The notes under the pieces: generated by a model
The model's input: the letters and a program-made list of their open reading frames with translations, nothing else
Database searches by the model: none
Told to the model about the DNA's origin: nothing
Position numbers and translations under genes: made by a program
Assembly: GCA_964490745.1 (NCBI GenBank)
Contig: CAZBDT010000086.1
Location: 1 to 10,217, forward strand
Direction: 5' to 3'
From: Litorimonas sp964490745
GTDB lineage: Bacteria; Pseudomonadota; Alphaproteobacteria; Caulobacterales; Maricaulaceae
Length of the DNA stretch: 10,217 bases
Shown: one piece after another, positions 7,075 through 10,217 of the stretch
Layout of the letters: each line of letters opens with the position of its first letter
Numbering within the stretch: the stretch's first letter is position 1

Positions 7075-7659
7075 TTAACGGCATCCACCATTAAATCCGC
7101 CATTATAAAACCCGCCATAACGGGAATATTGTTTCACTGTTAAACACGGTGAAGTGTACGGCACGGCGACCGGAACCGGATAGCGCACGTAAATCACCGG
7201 ACGGACAACGCGGTAATATGTCGTTTGCGGAACAGGCTTTACAACATTGTAGCAGCCCAAGACTTGGCCTTCGCCACTGCCGTAAACATTCACGGGGCAG
7301 TTCGTAGCTTGCAGGCTTTCATTTGTGCCTAAGCCCGGAACAGAGGCCATGGAGCCGGAAAATCCGTAAAAGTTATTATCAGAATAGGTTTCACTGATAG
7401 AGCCTGTGCCATAAGCCGCATCGGCCTGAGCTGAGCTCATTAAGGAAGACTGCGAATAAGATTGAACGGGCTGAAATGTGCCCGGAAGATTAACGCTGCC
7501 ATAAGATTGAGCTGATTGCGCTGTCCAAGTGGAGAGCGGCTGGGGCGATGAATGCGTCTGACCGCAATATATGCTCGACCCACAGCTGGCTGACGCCGCA
7601 CTTGCAAGAGAAACTGTAGCAACTATTGCAGCTGCGCTTTTAAAAATACGGGACACCAT
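7075..7659 (-). CDS. Secreted protein of unknown function, six cysteines (194 aa)
   Basis: I do not recognise a named family. A clear Sec signal peptide occupies 1-24 (cleavage after ASA). The mature protein begins SCGSSIYCG and is rich in Ser, Gly, Tyr and Gln, of low complexity through about 110. Six Cys are present (26, 32, 121, 136, 172, 193), all after the signal peptide and plausibly forming disulfides in the periplasm or outside. Residues 149-168 (YRVVRPVIYVRYPVPV and after) look like a beta-strand pair. The C terminus is Gly/Tyr/Phe/Asn-rich (GGFYNGGFNGGCR). The start is firm: GAGGTGG lies 4 nt before the ATG. It shares a C-terminal motif and six-Cys composition with the next gene upstream, suggesting related structural or surface roles. 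It has its own upstream region, separated from that gene by a terminator. Confidence 0.75.
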   Translation of the reverse strand: MVSRIFKSAAAIVATVSLASAASASCGSSIYCGQTHSSPQPLSTWTAQSAQSYGSVNLPGTFQPVQSYSQSSLMSSAQADAAYGTGSISETYSDNNFYGFSGSMASVPGLGTNESLQATNCPVNVYGSGEGQVLGCYNVVKPVPQTTYYRVVRPVIYVRYPVPVAVPYTSPCLTVKQYSRYGGFYNGGFNGGCR

Positions 7660-7695
7660 AAATCCACCTCATTTGTTTTAGAGCGATATGCTCGC

Positions 7696-7751
7696 GCCAT
7701 TTTTACTCAACGTAGCAATTCGCGTGCCATTTTGGCGACTCAATTCGCGTG
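7696..7751 (-). repeat. Duplicated blocks in the promoter region of the 194-aa secreted protein
   Basis: Read on the minus strand, CACGCGAATTG occurs at 7751-7741 and again at 7726-7716, 25 bp apart. Each copy is followed by AAAATGGC (7733-7726 and 7703-7696). TTGAGT also occurs twice (7747-7742 and 7710-7705). The blocks lie 37-92 bp upstream of the start codon, where a promoter and operators are expected. TTGAGT at 7710-7705 could be a -35 box with a poor -10 (TATCGC, 7688-7683). Two similarly spaced copies suggest a regulator binding twice, although an old tandem duplication would look the same. Confidence 0.5.
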
Positions 7752-7780
7752 ACAGGCGAAAGATGATGGCTTTTTGACTG

Positions 7781-7814
7781 AAAAAGCCCCGCCTCGTTAA
7801 GAGAAGCAGGGCTT
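7781..7814 (-). terminator. Intrinsic terminator after the 344-aa secreted protein gene
   Basis: On the minus strand, AAGCCCTGCTTC (7814-7803) pairs with GAGGCGGGGCTT (7795-7784) over 12 bp, including two G-U pairs, around a 7-nt loop. It continues into TTTTT (7785-7781). The two wobble positions would be C-A mismatches in plus-strand RNA, so the element is built for minus-strand transcription. It separates the two secreted-protein genes. Confidence 0.9.
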
Positions 7815-7847
7815 AGTCCCACATTATAGATTGCCAGTATTTATGCC

Positions 7848-8882
7848 TTATTGGATCCAGCGACCCGGTACATTTTGTCCGTAACGCCCCGCCGGAAGCT
7901 GTGTTGTCGCGCAGCCCTGCTGAACCGGCGTCGGCACGGGTACGGGAACGCCAATAACCGGATTGACGACTCGTGAGGGTAACTGGCGCTTACAAATAAC
8001 TGATGTCGCAACCGTGCTACCAAATGTCGTAGGGCCTGAGACTTTTTCCCAATAAGTCCCGTCACGACCAACAGAGGAGGCATAATTTCCGGCCATTGGC
8101 CCGGATTGTTGTAAAACAGGCGCGCTTGGCTGACCCATAAAGCGAGCGGCAGGAGCTGCCATCATCATGCGCGGTGCCATCATAGTTTGGCTCATGACAG
8201 GTTGGACGGAGTTCATCATTTGCTGAGGGGCAAATTGTGCGACCATACCCATATTTGGCGCAGTGCCTGTTCCGGGAACAACAACGTCTTGCGGACGTGT
8301 TTGGCCACTATCTAGAACTTGTTGCGCGGCTGCCGGATCACGGACGACTTTCGATGTCGGCAGATAGGCCACGCCAGGAACCAAGCTCGCATCCCCATAT
8401 GTGCGTGGTGTAAACTTGGACGGATCATATCCACCGCCCGTACGCACAACGCGTGGCGCAGCTGGTATTGGCGCCTGAAAAACAGGGGCTGGGGCAGGTG
8501 CGATTACAGGCTGTGGCGCGGGGGCGCTTAGCTGAACATTGACCGGCACACCGACACTCTGTCGACAATAGGCTGTACTGGTTGGGTTGCATCCACCCGT
8601 AAAGCCTGACGGCGCATCTGACAGACCCGCTGTTGGGCCCATACCATGAATGCGCGTAATCGATACATTCGGCGCGCGTTGGAAATTTACAGAGCGCAAA
8701 TGACCCATTGGATTTTCTGTCCGAATAGTCATAGGTCCAAATTCCGGCGCATAGCCCGGGACAATCTTTACACCTGTATTACAAGCGCCACCCAAGCAAT
8801 TTCCACCAGCAAAGGCCGGTGCGGCCAGAATTGTGGCTGACAATACACCCAAAAGGGCTTTTGAGATTAATTTGGTCGGCAT
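7848..8882 (-). CDS. Secreted Pro/Ala- and Met/Gln-rich protein of unknown function (344 aa)
   Basis: No family recognised. From the ATG at 8882 there is a standard Sec signal peptide (1-25, cleavage after AFA). The mature N terminus GGNCLGGACNTG holds Cys29 and Cys34. Cys98 and Cys106 form a second close pair (GGCNPTSTAYC), and Cys297 and Cys324 a third, six in all. Residues 118-143 are a Pro/Ala-rich linker; 211-262 are Met/Gln/Pro/Ala-rich low complexity. The C-terminal part contains RDGTYWEKVSGPTTFG, then VVNPVIGVPVPVPTPV (305-320) before Cys324. That last motif resembles one in the neighbouring 194-aa protein. A longer frame begins at GTG 8900, but GGGAG (8893-8889) is well spaced for the ATG and gives a better signal peptide. 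Likely periplasmic, cell-surface or extracellular. An intrinsic terminator follows. Confidence 0.78.
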   Translation of the reverse strand: MPTKLISKALLGVLSATILAAPAFAGGNCLGGACNTGVKIVPGYAPEFGPMTIRTENPMGHLRSVNFQRAPNVSITRIHGMGPTAGLSDAPSGFTGGCNPTSTAYCRQSVGVPVNVQLSAPAPQPVIAPAPAPVFQAPIPAAPRVVRTGGGYDPSKFTPRTYGDASLVPGVAYLPTSKVVRDPAAAQQVLDSGQTRPQDVVVPGTGTAPNMGMVAQFAPQQMMNSVQPVMSQTMMAPRMMMAAPAARFMGQPSAPVLQQSGPMAGNYASSVGRDGTYWEKVSGPTTFGSTVATSVICKRQLPSRVVNPVIGVPVPVPTPVQQGCATTQLPAGRYGQNVPGRWIQ

Positions 8883-8887
8883 GTGCC

Positions 8888-8912
8888 ACTCCCACTTCAC
8901 CTTGGTGGGAGT
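8888..8912 (-). promoter_or_regulatory. Hairpin that could sequester the ribosome binding site of the 344-aa protein
   Basis: On the minus strand, ACTCCCAC (8912-8905) pairs perfectly with GTGGGAGT (8895-8888) around the loop CAAGGTGAA. The 3' arm contains the Shine-Dalgarno GGGAG of the gene starting at 8882, so an 8-bp stem would hide it from the ribosome. This suggests translational control by temperature, an RNA-binding protein or a small RNA; the trigger is not visible. Confidence 0.5.
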
Positions 8913-8918
8913 TTTCTC

Positions 8919-8947
8919 CGCACCGTTTAAATTTATTCAACGGTGCG
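8919..8947 (-). promoter_or_regulatory. 9-bp GC-rich hairpin with AT-rich loop in the 344-aa gene leader
   Basis: CGCACCGTT (8919-8927) and AACGGTGCG (8939-8947) are perfect inverted arms around an 11-nt AT-rich loop. It lies between the DUF1674 stop and the 344-aa gene, just 5' (minus strand) of the SD-sequestering hairpin. No U-run follows on the minus strand, so it is not a normal terminator. It may be an mRNA processing or stability element, part of a structured leader, or an operator. Confidence 0.5.
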
Positions 8948-8963
8948 ACGGGGTTGGATCACC

Positions 8964-9167
8964 TTAAAAGTCGTAGGCAATTCCACCGCGTTCCCAATCG
9001 CCATAGCGCGTGGGTTCGACACCTTTCGGGCCGCCTTTTTCGGGTTCAACGGGGGCCGCTTCATCGCGGGCTTTACGCCGCGCTTCTGCTTCAGCCAAAG
9101 CCCGCTTTGCCGCAGGGCTCAAAACTTTTTTCGGAGGTTCGGATGTTTCATCTATTGTGTCACTCAT
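8964..9167 (-). CDS. DUF1674 (SDHAF4-like) protein, probable succinate dehydrogenase assembly factor
   Basis: A 67-aa protein whose C terminus, GPKGVEPTRYGDWERGGIAYDF split as GP at 46-47, EPTRYGDWE at 51-59 and the terminal DF, is the conserved core of DUF1674/SDHAF4. In mitochondria SDHAF4/Sdh8 binds flavinylated SdhA and aids complex II assembly; the same role here is an inference. The N-terminal half is a charged Ala/Glu/Arg helix (SPAAKRALAEAEARRKARDE). The frame extends upstream to a GTG at 9242, but the added 25 residues fit no family member, and the ATG at 9167 gives the usual length. There is no Shine-Dalgarno before that ATG, and a TTGACG/TATATT promoter would place the transcript start at or near the ATG, so the mRNA may be leaderless. 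It diverges from rsmB, a neighbour often seen in Alphaproteobacteria. Confidence 0.9.
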   Translation of the reverse strand: MSDTIDETSEPPKKVLSPAAKRALAEAEARRKARDEAAPVEPEKGGPKGVEPTRYGDWERGGIAYDF

Positions 9168-9172
9168 GACGC

Positions 9173-9203
9173 AATATATGGGTCCGCACCCCGCTCCCGT
9201 CAA
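9173..9203 (-). promoter_or_regulatory. Likely promoter of the DUF1674 gene
   Basis: On the minus strand TTGACG (9203-9198) is followed, after 19 nt, by TATATT (9178-9173), a 5/6 match to TATAAT. TTGACG matches the -35 box typical of alphaproteobacterial housekeeping promoters; the spacer is slightly long. Transcription would start about 9166-9168, right at the DUF1674 ATG. Confidence 0.45.
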
Positions 9204-9251
9204 ACGCGCAAATTGCCGCTCGATGTCAATCTGATACAACACCAGCGATAA

Positions 9252-9264
9252 GATTCCGTGAATC
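9252..9264. promoter_or_regulatory. Inverted pair of GANTC sites in the divergent DUF1674-rsmB region
   Basis: GATTC (9252-9256) and GAATC (9260-9264) form an inverted repeat with a CGT spacer. GANTC is the methylation target of CcrM in Alphaproteobacteria, and clustered sites in promoters can make expression depend on replication state. GANTC sites also occur by chance about every few hundred bases, so the significance is uncertain. Confidence 0.35.
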
Positions 9265-9267
9265 CGC

Positions 9268-9315
9268 GGTTAGGGCGGTGTTTACCATGATGGTTAGGGC
9301 GCAATTTACGGATGG
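9268..9315. repeat. 24-bp tandem near-repeat upstream of rsmB
   Basis: GGTTAGGGCG followed three bases later by TTTAC occurs at 9268 and again at 9292, a period of exactly 24 bp. Each unit contains TTAG-N7-TTTA (9270-9284 and 9294-9308), a 6/8 match to the CtrA box TTAA-N7-TTAA with the correct spacing. It lies 60-108 bp upstream of the proposed rsmB start, a reasonable operator position. Binding by CtrA or another regulator is inference. Confidence 0.5.
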
Positions 9316-9375
9316 TTCTACGCTCGACCGCCAAACCCTCTCGCCTTTCTTGCGTACATCGCCTATGCGCCGCCC

Positions 9376-10217
9376 ATGCGTGATGATGAACACCCCTCCC
9401 GCCAATCGGGTCAAAAACGACGTGATGCGAAGCTGCCGGACTCGGTAAAGGCGCGGCGTTGTGCGGCGCTGGCCGTGATGGATGTCATCGCCAATGGCAA
9501 AGCGTTAGAGCTGGCTCTGGCGGCGACCGAGGATTACGCCGCGCTGGAGCCGCGTGATCGGGCCTTTGCGCGGGCGATCACGGCGACCGTCTTTCGGCGC
9601 TCCGGCCAGATCAAAGCGGTGCTGAAACCCTTTGTGCGCAAAAAACCGACGGCCTTTGTGCAAGCCGTTTTGCAAACGGCGGTGGCGCAAATCGTCTTTA
9701 TGGATGTGCCTCCACATGCGGCGGTGGGAGAAACCGTCGAAGTCTTGAAATCCCGCAAGACAAGCCAAGGCTTTGCAAATTTCGCCAATGCTGTTTTGCG
9801 CCGCGTCGTGGAAGAAGGGAAAAAGATTGCAGCCTCGACTCCGCCCAAAGCCAATATTCCCGGCTGGATTCGCGGCGAATGGGAGCGCAGCTATGGTAAA
9901 GTCCCGATGACGAAAATCGCAGTCCAGCTGATAAAGGACCCCGGACTCGATTTGTCCGTGGCGGAAAAACGCGAAGATCTTGTCGCGGCGACGGGCGGCA
10001 CGCCTGTCGGGCGGCAGACTGTACGGCTCAGCGCGATTGGAGATGTGACAGCGCTTCCCGGATTTGAAGACGGCTCTTGGTGGGCGCAGGACCTCGCCGC
10101 CGCGCAGCCCGCCCAAATCTTGATGAGCCAATTTGACGATGTGAAAGGTCTGCGGGCGCTGGATTTATGCGCCGCGCCGGGCGGCAAAACCCTGCAACTT
10201 GCCAGTGCGGGGATGGA
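9376..10217 (+). CDS. rsmB: 16S rRNA (cytosine-967-C5)-methyltransferase RsmB, 3' end outside window
   Basis: RsmB (Fmu/Sun) methylates C967 of 16S rRNA using SAM. The first 280 codons are present, in an unbroken frame to the edge. Residues about 24-150 form the NusB-like RNA-binding domain: ARRCAALAVMDVIANGKALE, then LEPRDRAFARAI, VLQTAVAQIVFMDVPPHAAV and the hallmark FANAVLRRV (136-144). After a linker with PGWIRGEWERSYG (162-174), the methyltransferase part starts with GSWWAQDLAAAQPAQIL (233-249) and the SAM motif I ALDLCAAPGGKT (261-272). The catalytic Cys motifs lie beyond the window. ATG 9376 is the only ATG ahead of the conserved domain in this frame, which is open back to 9298; no strong Shine-Dalgarno is seen, so the start is moderately certain. 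It is markedly GC-richer than the left half of the window. Confidence 0.94.
   Translation, partial: MRDDEHPSRQSGQKRRDAKLPDSVKARRCAALAVMDVIANGKALELALAATEDYAALEPRDRAFARAITATVFRRSGQIKAVLKPFVRKKPTAFVQAVLQTAVAQIVFMDVPPHAAVGETVEVLKSRKTSQGFANFANAVLRRVVEEGKKIAASTPPKANIPGWIRGEWERSYGKVPMTKIAVQLIKDPGLDLSVAEKREDLVAATGGTPVGRQTVRLSAIGDVTALPGFEDGSWWAQDLAAAQPAQILMSQFDDVKGLRALDLCAAPGGKTLQLASAGM

Noticed and set aside
8883..8900. GTG start adding six residues to the 344-aa secreted protein
   Set aside because: The added residues (Lys-Trp-Glu-Trp-His) spoil the signal peptide, and the extension overlaps the Shine-Dalgarno that serves the ATG at 8882.
8888..8915. Plus-strand terminator (ACTCCCAC/GTGGGAGT followed by TTTT)
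   Set aside because: It has the shape of a plus-strand terminator, but no plus-strand gene lies upstream within reach; its position over the minus-strand SD makes a leader hairpin more likely.
9168..9242. GTG start adding 25 residues to the DUF1674 protein
   Set aside because: The extension overlaps the likely promoter and makes the protein longer than its family; the internal ATG gives a typical length.
9505..10131. A 208-codon open frame on the minus strand opposite rsmB
   Set aside because: It lies wholly inside the well-supported rsmB coding region, has an Arg/His/Gly-rich translation without domain motifs, and is a typical antisense shadow of GC-rich codons.
1..10217. CRISPR arrays, insertion sequences, tRNA or rRNA genes
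   Set aside because: No regularly spaced direct repeats, transposase motifs, terminal inverted repeats, tRNA cloverleaf or rRNA-like segments were seen on either strand.

Overview
The window looks like a chromosomal segment of an alphaproteobacterium, most likely a marine stalked or dimorphic lineage (Hyphomonadales/Maricaulales/Caulobacterales type). This is inferred from a DUF1674 (SDHAF4-like) gene divergent from rsmB, an alphaproteobacterial-looking PyrF, and a TTGACG-type -35 box. Base composition is moderate and uneven. The left end, including the sensor half of the kinase, is visibly AT-rich, and the rsmB end is clearly GC-rich. Almost all of the window is coding, and no gene-free stretch exceeds about 210 bp.

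Layout, left to right. (1) Positions 1-127 hold a 22-residue peptide gene with a double-glycine leader (MRELSTEELDVVVGG) and a seven-residue remainder. It has its own Shine-Dalgarno and is followed by a palindrome and a strong intrinsic terminator. (2) A 929-aa hybrid histidine kinase (195-2984, +) has a signal peptide, a large exported helical/TPR-like sensor, a coiled coil, a TM helix, HisKA, HATPase and a C-terminal receiver. (3) Convergent to it is a two-gene minus-strand operon, lemA followed by a DUF2207 membrane protein (4-nt ATGA overlap). (4) A plus-strand pair comprises an SDR oxidoreductase starting at TTG and pyrF, joined by a TAATG overlap and closed by a bidirectional terminator. 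(5) Two minus-strand genes encode secreted proteins with six cysteines each (194 and 344 aa). They share a C-terminal motif, PVI-x-V followed by PVPV and a Cys. Each has structured or repeat-bearing upstream DNA, and a clear terminator separates them. (6) A DUF1674 gene (minus) diverges from rsmB (plus), which runs off the right edge within its SAM-binding domain.

How the genes relate. SDR-pyrF and lemA-DUF2207 are translationally coupled pairs. PyrF makes UMP, RsmB modifies 16S rRNA, and the DUF1674 protein probably assists succinate dehydrogenase maturation, so the right half is mostly housekeeping. The least ordinary parts are the tiny GG-leader peptide next to a kinase with a very large exported sensor, and the pair of Cys-rich secreted proteins of unknown function. 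Several starts are revised here from the longest open frames: lemA, the 344-aa secreted protein and DUF1674 each have a better internal ATG.
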